Below are positions 33,000 through 44,671 of a DNA stretch of 64,000 nucleotides, piece after piece (the stretch's first letter is position 1; every line of letters starts with the position of its first letter). The DNA is taken from NCBI GenBank assembly GCA_023052935.1, contig CM041293.1, positions 152,333,474 through 152,397,473 of the forward strand, given 5' to 3'. The position numbers and the translations under genes were made by a program. This DNA comes from Piezodorus guildinii. Its lineage: Eukaryota > Arthropoda > Insecta > Hemiptera > Pentatomidae. Under the pieces are notes generated by a model, which saw only the letters and a list, made by a program, of their open reading frames with translations, was not told where the DNA came from and searched no databases.

Positions 33000-34314
33000 A
33001 ATATATTTAAAACATAAATAAATAAGAATTCAGCCTATATATACGCCCATGAACCAGTAATTTTTGAAGTTAGTGAAAAGGATTTAACGCGTTTTTATTA
33101 TTAACCCGCGATTAATTTTTAAAAAATGTACATATATTTATAATATTTACATTGTAAATATAGCAGATGCTATAAGCCTCTTACTCAATGTAATAACATA
33201 ATGTACAGCAGGTGTGGATGTTCAATTATCTTCTATAAATGAACAAAATGATGTCGCGATTATCGGATTCCAAAAACACCTTCGATCCAGGCCACTGATT
33301 TTCAGTTTCACAGTTTTCCCATCATATAGGGCATTCTTTTCTAAAGGTTTATATTTAAAATACATTGTAATTACATTTTTCTTAGGAAGGAAAAATTTAA
33401 TTTTCTGCAATAAAGTCATCAATGATTTTAAACATGTAATCAAGTCATGAAAGAGTTTTAAGATCAGAACACCGCGAAAAAAATAAAGGAAAAAAGATGA
33501 AGTGACAATGGTTGCCTGTGTATATATATATGAGAGAAGTTGGTTGAGGGTGCAGTCAACGTAACACACAATCAAGCGTAAACTTAATTTATTGGTGCCG
33601 ACGTTTCGGCCTAAATTATAGGCCTTCTTCAGGGTGATTTTGTGAGCTGAGAAGGCGTCAACAACAACAGAAAAAAGATGAAGAAAAAAAATATATGTAT
33701 CTCCGTAACTCAGTTATTTTTGAAGTTAATGAAAAAGATCTAGCGCGTTTTTTCAATTAGTACCCTGCGAATAATCATTAAAAAAAATGTACATATATTC
33801 TTAATATTTACTTACATGATAGATGAAGATGACAGCGCCATAAACAAAAAGAAAAAAATAAATATTGGAATTTATCCTGTATACACATCTACAACTCAGT
33901 TCTTTTGAAAGGTAAATAAATGAGTTAAATATATACTAATAAAAAGGAAAAATATATATTTTTTTAGAATTAGTACATCACGATTAATTATTAAAAAAGA
34001 AAAAATGAAATCCAGCTTTTTTAAAGACATTTTGTATTATAGTAACTCTTATAGTGAATCCGCTTATTTGTTTGATATTGAGTGTTTTAAATTCCTTTTA
34101 GTGTTCCTTTACTTCTCAAAATGTTAGTGTATTTGTTATAAAGTAAATTTTGAGCATTGATTTCGATTTGAGTGTTTGAGGGAGACTAAAAGGAGGTTAA
34201 CCACTATGGATGCAAAAAAAAACTTTTAATTAAATTTTACCTATACATGCACATAACTCGGGTATTTTTCAAGAAAATAAAAGAAAAATAACGTTTTAGA
34301 ATCGATATATCGTG

Positions 34315-34320
<6 letters not shown>
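33000..34320 (+). repeat. T-family repeat, dispersed degenerate units
   Basis: Units with AACTCAGTTATTTTTGAAG, a GCG-containing TTTAACGCGTTTT, and TGTACATATATT at about 33055, 33710 and 33890, the last strongly diverged. Further weak units run to about 34590. The frame 33214-33450 and its complement lie here and show no domain. Confidence 0.5.
33595..33636 (-). ncRNA. Hammerhead-like motif at a retroelement end
   Basis: Minus strand: CACCCTGAAGAAGGCCT, loop ATAATTT, AGGCCGAAACGTCGGCACC. Core CTGANGA and GAAA flank a 5 bp stem (GGCCT/AGGCC) with one extra A. GTC is followed by GG, which can pair with CC before the core. Flanks do not resemble those at 14.7 or 7.6 kb. Confidence 0.4.

Positions 34321-34378
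<58 letters not shown>
34319..34378. repeat. (TA)n microsatellite
   Basis: About 60 bp of TA within a T-family unit. Confidence 0.95.
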
Positions 34379-34386
<8 letters not shown>

Positions 34387-35589
34387 ACATGGTAGGTATA
34401 GATATAGATGCAGCAAGCGTATATCTATGTTATTATCGGTGATAAAGAAAATTGTAAAGTTTCGGGATGAAGACACTGCAACCAAGATTAAGAAACGAAA
34501 CGTCATTAATATAAGAAATTAATTATATTGTTAATTCAAAACTTAGAGATGTAAATTCTCAATAACTCGTTATTATTAAAGATATAGAATAATTGTTTTT
34601 TTTGGGAATCAGGACTATTAGAAATGTTTTTAAAAAAATCATTGTGGTCAAGTCATATTTTTTTCGGAAATATGATTCCCCCAGTACTCTGTTATTTTTA
34701 TGAATGTTTTAAAAGTGTTCTGTATTAAGTAATTTTTATTTAAATTAGTTAAAAGTAAAGGAAACTGTAAAAATAATAAGTCCGGTATGAATGCATTTCG
34801 TTTTTGTTTTTTTTTCAATAAGGAACTTTTTATTCCATAAAATAATTTACTCCCCCATTCAAAATTTTATTTAATTTGATGTTTCTAAATAAGTAATCAT
34901 TGCTAAAATTATTCAAAATATGGATTTTCGTTACTTCTAATCGATAGAGCATACAAAATAAAAATAAGAATCTTAGAATTAATTAATGGACGTTATTACA
35001 GATTTTTTATTACATTCATAATTATTTTCATCACGTCGTATTAAATAATATATTTTACAATACAATTTTTAACTCTAAACTTCTAATAAATCATTCTTAA
35101 TTTTTTTAAAAGAAAGTACATCAAATATCAATAGAGCTAGCGAAATTATTTTCTCTAAAACATTTTTAAATATAAGAATCAGATTTTCCTCTCCATATAT
35201 GAAGAGAATAACAGAGTGAAAGGTTTGTGTAAAACTCAGACGCGGATTCTCACTCTGTTTTGATTCCGGAGAGAGCACTAATGGGGGATTAGGCCTAATG
35301 TGGACCAATGGTCGGAGCGTAGCCTGGAAAATGATGTGTTGGTCTGCTTTACTTCCTCACGCCCGACTTAGTGGGGGGATAAACATTACAACAAAGCTAG
35401 TCTCCCATCTCTACCATTTCTTTGACTACTTTTTAGATCTCTGTCCAAGCATTTTTAATTATTATTATTATTGCATATCTATACATGAAATAAATGAATC
35501 CCATTTTCCCTTGGTTATCGCATCACGCGTGAACAGCTTGACCGATTTCACTAATTATTTTTATATCCGTCAGGAGAAGGATCTGATGG

Positions 35590-35590
<1 letters not shown>

Positions 35591-35661
<71 letters not shown>

Positions 35662-35662
35662 T
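35591..35662. repeat. Poly-A followed by (TA)n
   Basis: A-run about 33 bp then AT alternation about 38 bp, inside the tandem array. Confidence 0.9.
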
Positions 35663-35699
35663 ATTATTTCTTTTTTTAATTTCAATAAATCAATAATAA

Positions 35700-35703
35700 T
35701 CTC

Positions 35704-35796
<93 letters not shown>

Positions 35797-35798
35797 AT
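35700..35798. repeat. (CTAT)n microsatellite
   Basis: About 24 near-perfect tetranucleotide units. Confidence 0.97.
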
Positions 35799-35909
35799 AT
35801 ATAATTATTTTTTCGTTATGCTTATAACAGTCAGGAGAAGGATCTTTTGAAAGAGAAAAGTTACTTTCAGAGGTCCCCTTCCCAAGGTGATTATAATCTC
35901 TATATTTAT

Positions 35910-35911
35910 TA

Positions 35912-35993
<82 letters not shown>
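35910..35993. repeat. (TA)n microsatellite
   Basis: About 84 bp with one TT interruption, inside the tandem array. Confidence 0.95.
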
Positions 35994-35998
<5 letters not shown>

Positions 35999-36479
35999 AT
36001 GAATCTCCTTTTCTTTTGGTAATCACGCATCACACGTGAATGGCTTGACCAAATTTGCTAATTGTTTTTTAGTAGTGTTTATAACAGCGAGGAGAAGGAT
36101 ATTTTGAAAGAAAAAAGAGGACATTAACTGTCGTAGTATTTAAAAAAAATTTTTTAGGTAATTATATTTTCTCTATCTATATATATAAATATGAATCCCC
36201 TTACTTTGTCCTTAGTGATAGCGTCACGCGTGAACGGCTTGATCGATTTCGCGAATTCTTTTTTTGTTATTTTTATAACACTCAGGAGAAGAATCTGATG
36301 AACGAAAAAAAATTATTTTGGTATTTTTTTTTTTTCTAAGTTTGAATAAATGAATAATAAATTCTCTATCTATATAAATATATATAAATTTTACCCCCTC
36401 TTCCTTGTATTGGTGATCGTGTCACGCGAAAACTGCTAGACCGATTTTGCTATATCGTATGTCGGCTCAGCTAGTACTT

Positions 36480-37560
36480 AATAAAAAAATAAAAACGCTA
36501 CAAATAATTACAAAATGGTTTATTATTTCCACACAACAATATTAGGTTATGACTGCTTATATGCCTTTTTAAAGGCAATTAACTAATATGAAAACGAAAA
36601 AATAATTAGAAAGAAGAAAATAAACATGTGTCATTAGATTAACTTCAAACCTTTATTTCAACAAATATTAACACCAAGAGTAATAAATGGAAAAATAATA
36701 ATAACTTTTCTGATTTTTACAATTTATTTTGTATTTTTAACGGTTTTAAGCATAGCACGATTAGAGAAACGTTTTAGAATCATTCTTTCAGTGCTAAAGA
36801 ATTTCATGAGCCAATAATCCAAAGTGCTCTAAGATAAAAAAAACAAAAAGCAAGTTGAGTTCAGTATCCAAAAACCATTATTGGTTTTTACCCTTTTTTT
36901 TTCTTTTATTTTATTTTTTTTTTTTATGTGCTTAAAATACAAAATTAATTGAGTCCCTAAAGAGTTATTCTTTTATAGATTTTGATGGCTCTCGAATTTG
37001 ATGTAAAAAGTAAAATTAATTTTAGAATACTGAATAAATGCTTATGAAGCAAATACTGAATAAATTAATATCGATTAAAATAAAAATCGATAATATGATA
37101 TTTGGTTTAATAGTATATGCTTTTAAATAGCCAAAAAGGACACCTGAAACTAGGTAAAATTAATCAGAACTAATTTTATTTTTATCTTTATATATTTAAG
37201 AGTATGAGAAAGACAAATACCGTGACTTGGGAGAAAAAAACACAATTGTTAAGACGGGAAAAAAATACAATTAATTGTTTTTTTATGGTAGTGAGTGAAC
37301 GGCAATAAATATTAAATCAAACCATCCTAGATTAATTTTTTAATGAGTAGAGCTTATTATCAGGTAGGCTAAAATTTGAATTCTCAAACAAAAAGTTAAA
37401 CTGTAGGATCTAAACTTTAACAATAAGGATATTAAAACGAACTAGTTGCCGTAACGCCTTAACGATGACATTCTCATACAAAGCTCGTCTTTATTCTAAT
37501 TCGAATATGTAAAGTTTTAAAACAAATAAAAGTGAACTTTGAGGAATTTAATAAAAACTT
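36480..37560. other. Intron-like AT-rich sequence downstream of the Ig exon
   Basis: Lies after the exon's donor site (minus strand). A short stretch at 36510-36560 is shared with 25.82 kb. Nothing else recognised. Confidence 0.4.
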
Positions 37561-37562
37561 AC

Positions 37563-37670
37563 CCAAGTTCTCGACTTCGCATGGTAGAACGAGCGTGTCT
37601 CCAATGACGACTCTGTAATTTTGGCCTCGTGTCATGAATCGAGGGAGGTTATTAGGAGTCATACTATTTC
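37563..37670 (-). CDS. Internal exon of an Ig-superfamily adhesion protein
   Basis: 108 bp exon on the minus strand. The acceptor TTTTTAATTTCAG ends at 37671 and the donor GTAAGT starts at 37562. The exon begins with two bases of a split codon, continues for 35 codons and ends with one base, so it is phase 1-1 and could be skipped without shifting the frame. It encodes NSMTPNNLPRFMTRGQNYRV and VIGDTLVLPCEVENL(G): the lead-in and A'-B-C strands of an Ig domain, with the first disulphide Cys in VLPCEVEN. The pattern RGQxYRVVxGDTLVLPCEVENLG is characteristic of insect neural IgSF proteins such as klingon, CG7166 and lachesin-like members, which are GPI-anchored or secreted adhesion molecules on neurons. 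The second Cys and C-F strands must be in the next exon, at lower coordinates or outside the window. Good codon integrity contrasts with the ruined frames around it. Exact orthology unproven. Confidence 0.85.
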
Positions 37671-38000
37671 CTGAAATTAAAAAGAAAAAAATATTATATT
37701 AAATATATAACAATAGCGTAAATATAAGTTTTTAGTAGGTAGTTGAACAGCTCGATATGGTTCTAGTAACCACCAGGGTATTAAGCTTCAATTAAGTTGT
37801 ATTTTGACAAGCATTCAATATTTTTATCTTTAAAAACTTGAAATAAAAACAAAATATGAAAAATAATATTTTTTCTATGCTGAACACTTCTGTAGGTTTA
37901 GTTAATAGTAGAATATAGGACAATAATTTAAGAATTAATAGTTGTTGAGGAGAAAAACGTACGTGAGCCAGTATTCACCAATATTTAATTGAGTTTATTA
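37671..38000 (-). other. Intron upstream of the Ig exon
   Basis: Polypyrimidine-type tract and CAG acceptor at the left edge. Otherwise AT-rich without features, reaching a K element at about 38005. Confidence 0.5.
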
Positions 38001-38004
38001 ATCA

Positions 38005-38445
38005 ATAAAATTTGGTGCGGGCAACACCAGACTTTCACTTACCTCTTTTTTAAAACCGATTAAAGAATTTTCAAATACAGTTAGAGATAGAAATGACTGA
38101 AACTATTAAAGAATTAATTAAATGAAATTTCTATAAAAACATGTGTTTTATTAAAAAATCTATTATATTATTATCTAAAATAATCAGGTAATTTTATCGA
38201 CTTATTATCACTCATTATTAAAATTTACAAGCTTGTATATAAGATAATATTGTTTATAAAATCTTTAACTTTCCAACAGTATATCATAAAAGGAAGTATA
38301 TTACTGTTTTTATGTTCAAAAACAAATAATTTCATTAAAAAAATATTTTTTTCAGATTCCTCCTTTAGTTGGATATCGAATTCGTTCAACTTATTGATTT
38401 ACCTTTTTTTTATCAATGGTAACAAGATAAAATGGTATATGTAAA
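38005..38445 (-). mobile_element. K element, 3' half
   Basis: Top-strand TTGGTGCGGGCAACACCAG, CTTTCACTTACC, TTTTCAAATACAGTTAGAGA, CTTTCCAACAGTATATC, ends at AATGGTAACAAGATAAAATG. Truncated at the 5' side, as for a retroposed copy. Confidence 0.75.
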
Positions 38446-38489
38446 AAACAGTATAAATAAACCAAAAGTAAAAGCTATTCATAAGGATT

Positions 38490-38738
38490 AATTCTGAAAA
38501 GTGGGATCACCTCTAGCATGGTGCCTAGCATAACATCCATCCGTGCCAAATGTCACGAGTTCAAACCCGCAGGTGGTCCTAGGAAAAATTTTATAGGAGT
38601 GAAAAATGCTTAGGCATTCCGTCCTTCGGAGGGGACGTAAAAACGTAAACCTTGAAAGGCAAAATTTAGAACTCCCAATACAATATCGTCCAATTGGCCA
38701 CAGTAGCTTAAAGTGACGTAAAATAAACAAAAAAAATT
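38490..38738 (+). mobile_element. SINE-C, near full length, rearranged orientation
   Basis: Plus strand GTGGGATCACCTCTAGCATG, B-box GAGTTCAAACCCGCAGG, body GGAGGGGACGTAAAAACGT, GTCCAATTGGCCACAGTAGC, A-rich tail near 38725. Opposite in direction to the copies at 2.1 and 24.7 kb. Confidence 0.75.
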
Positions 38739-38739
38739 C

Positions 38740-39295
38740 AAATTCTTATTAACTACTAATAATAATTTCATTATATTTTCTGGTTATATAGTTGTTTAAT
38801 GCTTATTTATGACAAAAACTTATGATTTTATAAAATAATTTAAAATAGATAGGAAACACTCATATAACAATCACTTCACTTCCTTAGTTAATCAATGGAA
38901 AATTTTAGGTTAGATCTGGAAAACTCCAAGACGTTTCCCGGAAATAGTTCAATTACTACTTTTTAAGGGAAGTTCCAAGATTGCAAACAAAATTGAAAAA
39001 AAAAAAAAGAGGAATATTTTAATGAGTAAACTTTTTACTTCTTAGAGTAAGAAAATAAAATATGAACCCCAATCATTATAATTGGTTTTATTTATTTTTT
39101 TTTAAATTTTTAACTCTGAAATTATAAAAAAAATTGTAATTAACAATAAATTAAATTTTATTCGATCTAAATTAAAAGTATTACTCATACATCGTATTTC
39201 ATTGATGCTCAAACAATTTTTCATAAATGAGAAAAGCATTATACATTTTACTTGTGAAATTTCTCGATAACATTATATTTTAACGAAGATTTTCT
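38740..39295. other. Unassigned AT-rich sequence
   Basis: No gene or shared repeat recognised. Confidence 0.4.
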
Positions 39296-39317
39296 ATTAA
39301 TTAAAATTTCTAATTAG

Positions 39318-39335
39318 CGATCGCAATACTTTCCC

Positions 39336-39408
<73 letters not shown>

Positions 39409-39418
39409 AAAGTAAAAA
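39318..39418 (-). mobile_element. K 5' terminus with expanded (TA)n
   Basis: GCGATCGCAATACTTTCCCT, then TA alternation at 39339-39402, then GTGAAAGTAAAA. The TATATA of the K 5' end has expanded to about 64 bp; the GGTAA of the terminal block is lost. Confidence 0.7.
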
Positions 39419-39522
39419 TATCTCCCTGTTTTGTAATAAAACCAACTTTTAAAATGTTGGTAAGCTCACTAACGTTCAATTGGTCAGTCAGTCCTCTAAA
39501 TTCAAAAAAGAAGCCCTGATGA

Positions 39523-40282
39523 ACGTGAAAGAGTTTTCAAATACAGTTAGAGGTAGCAATAACTGAAATTATTGGTGAATTAACTAAATTGAATTTCTAT
39601 AGAAACACGTGTTTTATTAAAAAATCTATTATATTATTATCTAAAATAAACTGTTAGTTTTATCGGTTGATCATCACTCTTTATTAACATATACAAGCTT
39701 GAATATAAGATAATATTTTTTATAAAATATTTAGCTTTCCAACGGTATATCATACATGTATATTACTGTTCTTATGTTCAAAAACAAAAATTGCATTAAA
39801 AAAATATTTTTTTCAGTTTTCTGCTTTAGTTGGAAATCGAATTCATTAAACTTATAGATATACCTGTTTTTTTGTCAATGGTGACAAGATGAGATAGTTA
39901 TTTTTATAGAATCTACAAAATTAAAGGTACTTTATAGAGGAAGAAAATTTACAATATCGGCATTTAAGCCCCGTCAAACTATTTCAATCAGAATGAAACC
40001 TACATTATATTAAAGTATTTTAAATTGTGCACCAATATAGCTGGTTTTATTAAAATCGTCAGAGCGGTTTTTTAAGGTGCAAAATGCATGGTATAAGTCG
40101 CTCTTCTGGTAACTCGTTTTGATGAAAAAGGTTCTGTAATATCTAATGCGTATAGTTGTCTTAAATATGAAATTTTAGTTTTATAGGACTTTTCGTTTAC
40201 GCGCGGGAGTTAATCCACACACAGACTCAGGGGACCCTAAAACGTGTATTTCCATTGAAAACTGGAATTCAAAAATTTTCTG
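39523..40282 (-). mobile_element. K element, internal part
   Basis: From GAGTTTTCAAATACAGTTAG to CTGGAATTCAAAAATTTTCT with all K landmarks. It stops at the fragment of SINE-A tail at 40283. The frames on the opposite strand are not genes. Confidence 0.8.
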
Positions 40283-40392
40283 AATGTGATCTCGGCCTCA
40301 TCACTATTGTACCTTTGGCCTTGAAACAGAAACAAATCTCTTAATGTACAGAGCCAAAGACCTACCAGCGGTTCTAGGGATACAATTTTTTT
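40283..40392 (+). mobile_element. SINE-A tail fragment
   Basis: ATCTCGGCCTCATCAC, TTTGGCCTTGAAACAG, AAATCTCTTAATGTACAGAG, CCAAAGACC follows the last third of SINE-A at 47.96-48.05 kb. It joins a truncated K copy exactly where that copy breaks off. Confidence 0.7.
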
Positions 40393-40839
40393 TCTTCCTT
40401 GATACAAGAACAGCACTTTTACAACAGCTATTAAATATTTTCTTGTCCAGATACTTATTATATATGTTATAAACATAGATAATAAGCATTTGTAAATAAA
40501 AATGTACAAAAAACATTAGAGTTGGGAGCGTTAATATTTAAATAACTGCAGACAGAGAAAGAGGGGATCCACAATGCAAGAGCTGAAGCAGCACATCATT
40601 TTATTTTCTTGGGGCTGTTCAGCATAATAATGGCGGGAAAAGCTCCAGGGCTCTAGTTCTCTAAATATTTTTCTTCAATGGTCCCGACTTCGTTCCCTTA
40701 GCATAATTCCAACCCGTTTTTCTGGATGACAAATACACTTTTAGCCTTGGGCTAGCTTCTCAAAAGGACTTAGTATGTATAGAGAGGAGAAAATACTCAA
40801 ATCAGAAAAAACGCTTCAATAAAATAAAGTCCTTATAAT

Positions 40840-41402
40840 GAAGGATTATTTTAAAATTATATTGAAAAAAAAAATCTAACATATTTTTGCCCTTTCCCCT
40901 TTAATTGGTCACATAATTCCACCAACTTGTACATTTTCCTAATATTCATCAAATGCTAACATGATGAAATGGTTATTTTTTTCGAATATACAAAATTAAA
41001 CATACTTTAGAGAAAGAAAATTTTAAATATCGGCAATTAAGCCGGGCCAGACTACTTTAATAAGAATGAAACTTACATGACATTAGGGTCTTAAATATTT
41101 TACCAAGATATCAAGTTTTATCAAAAACTTTAGAGCCGTTTTCGAGCAATCGTAAAAATGTAAAAAAAGCATTCTATAAACTTATTCTTCTAATTCCTTG
41201 TTTTTTTTTAAAAAGTTTATGTAACATCTCAGGCTTTTAAAATATGAAACAGGCTTTTCATTTGTATAAAACTCTTAATTTGGCTTCAGAGACCCTAAAA
41301 GATGTATTTTCGGTGTAAACTCTAATTCGAAAAATTTCTTGGAGACAATAATGTTCCTCACCACTAAATATGCCATATATAGGTGGGTAAGTGAAAGTAA
41401 AA
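40840..41402 (-). mobile_element. K element, diverged 5' two-thirds
   Basis: TTTCCCCTTTAATTGGTCAC, AATGCTAACATGATGAAATG, AAATATCGGCAATTAAGCC, ends GCCATATATAGGTGGGTAAG, TGAAAGT. More diverged than most copies. Confidence 0.7.
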
Positions 41403-41483
41403 AAAAATGACAATGTTTAATATAAGAAACATTGGGATTATTTTTTAATTGTATTTATTATATAAAAAACAATAATTATTATT

Positions 41484-41530
41484 ATAGGTGGAATAGTTTC
41501 TACAGTCGACTATACATCCTCAAAATAATT
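41484..41530 (+). mobile_element. Fragment shared with the 7.5 kb retroelement end
   Basis: GGTGGAATAGTTTCTACAG, TCGACTATACATCCTCA is the inverse of 7505-7545. AT-rich flanks form (AAT)n. Confidence 0.6.
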
Positions 41531-41534
41531 ATTA

Positions 41535-42600
41535 TTTTTATAATTACATTAATGTGTAACATTGTATATGTTGTAGCATTTATATAAGATAGAATTAAAC
41601 AAAAAAATGGATTTTATAAACGTAGATTTACCTCCATAAACACAAGAAATTAATTAGCTATTAAAGTTTATTTTTGTATAATTTACAATTTATTAGGAAT
41701 CACTAACAATTAAAATATTTATATAAGTATAGGTTTAAACCCATTGAGTATTGAGAATGATAAAGACACGTCTTTCCCGACTCACACCTGTATATTAGAG
41801 GTATTCACCACGTTTGTTATAGCATATTTTTTGTGCTATTTCGCTAAATCCATCGAGTTTCTACAGAAAAAAACTGTAAAAAATCGACGGGTTAGCAAAA
41901 TTGCACAAAAAACATGCTATATCAAACGTAGTGAGTACCCCTATTGTATAAAATAAGATGGCATAGACGAGGTGAAACCCTCAAATTACTTATCTTTTTT
42001 ATTCAAATTTTATTTCCGTAAATAGCATATGTAGAGACGTCGTAGGTGCAAAGGATGCAATATTGCAAAACGTAAAAAAGAAACATAATATAAAATAAAA
42101 TAAATTAAAAAAAAAAAAACTTCAGACATTAGTTTGTTAAATAATAAATGCAGTGAAAAAACTACAGAAAAGTGTCATAATGAGCAGAAACACATTTGCA
42201 ATAAATTCGATTGTACTTTTCATGTGTTTTTGATTTAACTGTACCTAATATTTTTTCAGACATTATTTTTAAATATAAAGGTACTACCATTAAAAACCAT
42301 TTGTGAAACTAAATTTTTTTTTTTTTTTTTTTTAAATTGAATGATTTATTGTTTGAGAGAGAAAAAATCATAGAACTCGTTCTGAACTGAAATAGGGGAC
42401 GATATTGATCTGACACTTCGTTGAAGGACCAACGAAAAAAAAAAAAGCCTCAACCCTTTTCCGATTATCTCAATAACGAACTACACCACTTTTCAAAAAA
42501 TTAAATGTCAGCCCCAACTGATCCGGGGGATACAAAGGAAAAAAATAATTAAAACGTCAAAATAATTCAAACAGGACGAGTAGATTGGAGGTTAATCAGA
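41535..42600. other. Unassigned AT-rich sequence
   Basis: Includes frame 41744-41956 (70 codons), which has no recognised domain. Poly-T at 42315-42334. Confidence 0.4.
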
Positions 42601-42800
42601 CATATATTGGTGTCGGAACCCGCCTAGCGATATGATTGGTTCGGATCTGGCCAATTACAAGCGAGCCCAGGGGACCACTTGACCGGTGATTGGACTGCCC
42701 TGGAAAACTCTGTATATCATTCGAGAACAACCAGGAGAATGATTAAACCTTATCCCTAAAATTTCTCTCATTCTTTCCCCTTTGCTCACCTCGATCTAAG
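42600..42800. other. GC-richer patch, no gene recognised
   Basis: About 200 bp with more G+C, containing TGTCGGAACCCGCCTAGCG and a TATATCATTCG stretch. Unique within the window. Confidence 0.35.
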
Positions 42801-43054
42801 GGTAAAATTAATACTTGCTTATAGATTTTATGTACTTATCAATATCAACATTGTAATCAATACTGGAATTCGAACTTAATCTTATTTTCCCGTACCATTC
42901 AAGCAGATGATTGTATGAAACTATAATAGCTTCTAGAAAAACATTATATAAGAGAATAAAGATGTTTCTATAGATTAGTTTTTGAATTAATATTAACTAG
43001 GTATGCAAACAATAACTTAAATTTTTAATCTACTATACCTTGAACCAGAATTAT

Positions 43055-43352
43055 TTTTAAGTCTTATTCTTCTTCCCGTGGCGCGACAGGCCGTTTAGGC
43101 CCTCGATCTTGCGGTGTAATCTCCTGGGAGATTACACTCGCGTTTCTCTACGTGTTTTATAGGGTAAGATCATCACTCTCTACCCGTAATATTATGAGCA
43201 ACCACCATTTGGCTGACGGTTCTCACATAACCGGGAGAGGGACTGTGATTAAATCTCCATTTGATTAATGCTTGAAAAAGACCTTCTGAGACTGGGATTC
43301 GAACTCACAACCTTTGGTTGAGAGACTAGCGCGCTACCCTACCCTAAATAAC
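43055..43352 (-). mobile_element. SINE-D, tRNA-derived
   Basis: Minus-strand head GGGTAGGGTAGCGCGCTAG (A-box), then TTGTGAGTTCGAATCCCAGT (B-box), body with GTGTAATCTCCCAGGAGATT (self-complementary) and TGTCGCGCCACGGGAAGAAG at the 3' end. The 3' third is also found at 57.34 kb. Confidence 0.75.
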
Positions 43353-43354
43353 CT

Positions 43355-44668
43355 ACCCGCATTAAATTAAATAACTAAAATTACTATATTCAAATAAATA
43401 AATAAATAATTCCATAAAACACAATAAAACTTAATTCTGCTTATAGAAAATCACTCATATCCTATTATAGATGTTTATTAATAAGTAATAATATTGATAA
43501 TTTGTTTAATTTCCAGATAAAATAACAAAATTAACTTTATATATTTCTAGCATCACAACATGTACCTACATATGATTTTTAATGTTCAAATTTAAACTCC
43601 CTAAAATAAAAATATAATCTAAATTTATAATGACTTCCATTTAAATAGTACAAACTTTAAATTAAAAAAAAAAAAAAAAATTATTTATACAGGTTTCCGA
43701 TATCAAGAATATTCACTATTTTGAGCTATATGTTCACCTAGAAATTTTATTTCTGTGTATTGAACACATGACAGTGCATTAATAAGGGATTTGTGTTTTA
43801 AGTTATAATTACAACTTAAAAAAAAAAAAAAAATACAATTATATTTCCGAGCAAAGTAATATTTATTCCAATATTTTATCAGTATGATTAATTTTAATAT
43901 ACAAAATCAATAGTATTTAACAAAGTAGCATGTGGATAGAAGATTAAGGTAAATATATATTATATAATGAATCTTTTCTCAGGCAGAAGGAAACGTGACT
44001 TTTGGAGGAACCCAATATTTCCAGGTGATAAGCATCAGGTCCAACAAGCGAATACCTTTTCAGGACGCCGGACTTCAAACACTTAAATCAGAGCGGGGAA
44101 GGCGGAGGTTATTAAAATCGAAAAACGTTTAGAAAAAACACAATGCCTGCAACGCCCATTCTTTATTATTTTTCCATTTCCTAAACGGCTCCGAGGTGGC
44201 CAAATCTCTCTCTTTATTGCCTCTTAAAAAATATATATTTAGATAATTCAGTGAAATTAGCAATACTTTTTTTCCTCCTTGTGTAAAAAATACTTGAGGC
44301 TATTACTGGTATCACCAAAGAAAAATAAAACTTTGCAATTTGGATAAAAGAGGGTGTAGTAATTTCAGTGTTAAATCATATAATTAAATTATTTTATTTA
44401 TACATCTAAAACTAAAGATTTAGACTTATGGGATTATAATAATGTACCACAATTTAGTAATGTTCAATAAAAGAGCAATAAACGTGAGATTTTATAAATA
44501 TAAACAAATTTTCCATATTACATTGAAGTACTATATATCGATTTTTTCAAAACTTTAAATGATCTGGATCAGTACTCGGGCCCATTCCAAGAATTTAAAG
44601 ATAATAAATTTTATTTCATTTTAAGCAAAGATAGACAACTTAAATTTGTTGTCTATATGTTTTTGAAT
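43355..44668. other. Unassigned AT-rich sequence
   Basis: Poly-A runs at 43664-43680 and 43818-43833. A GC-richer stretch 43980-44210 has no recognised frame. Confidence 0.4.
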
Positions 44669-44671
44669 CGT

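Larger units (their letters stand above)
35505..36475 (+). repeat. Tandem repeat of about 195 bp with embedded microsatellites
   Basis: Anchor TCACGCGTGAACGGCTTGAC occurs (with changes) at 35523, 36030, 36224 and 36422. Each unit then has CGATTTCGC, GTTATTTTTATAAC, TCAGGAGAAGGATCTGATG, an A-run, a TAATAATCTCTATCTAT segment and ATATATAAATGAATCCCC. The last two spacings are 194 and 198 bp. The first is larger because microsatellites have expanded and a partial unit at about 35830 lacks the anchor. Confidence 0.8.

Noticed and set aside
33222..33575. Overlapping frames on both strands (117 and 78 codons)
   Set aside because: Overlap on both strands in T-family repeat territory; no domain in either.
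35700..35798. CRISPR-like array
   Set aside because: A simple (CTAT)n tetranucleotide run with no spacers, in a eukaryotic context.
37474..37562. Continuation of the Ig reading frame beyond the donor site
   Set aside because: After GTAAGT the frame reads KFLLNSSKFTFICFKTLHIR, which is unlike an Ig C-strand (no Trp); it is intron read-through.
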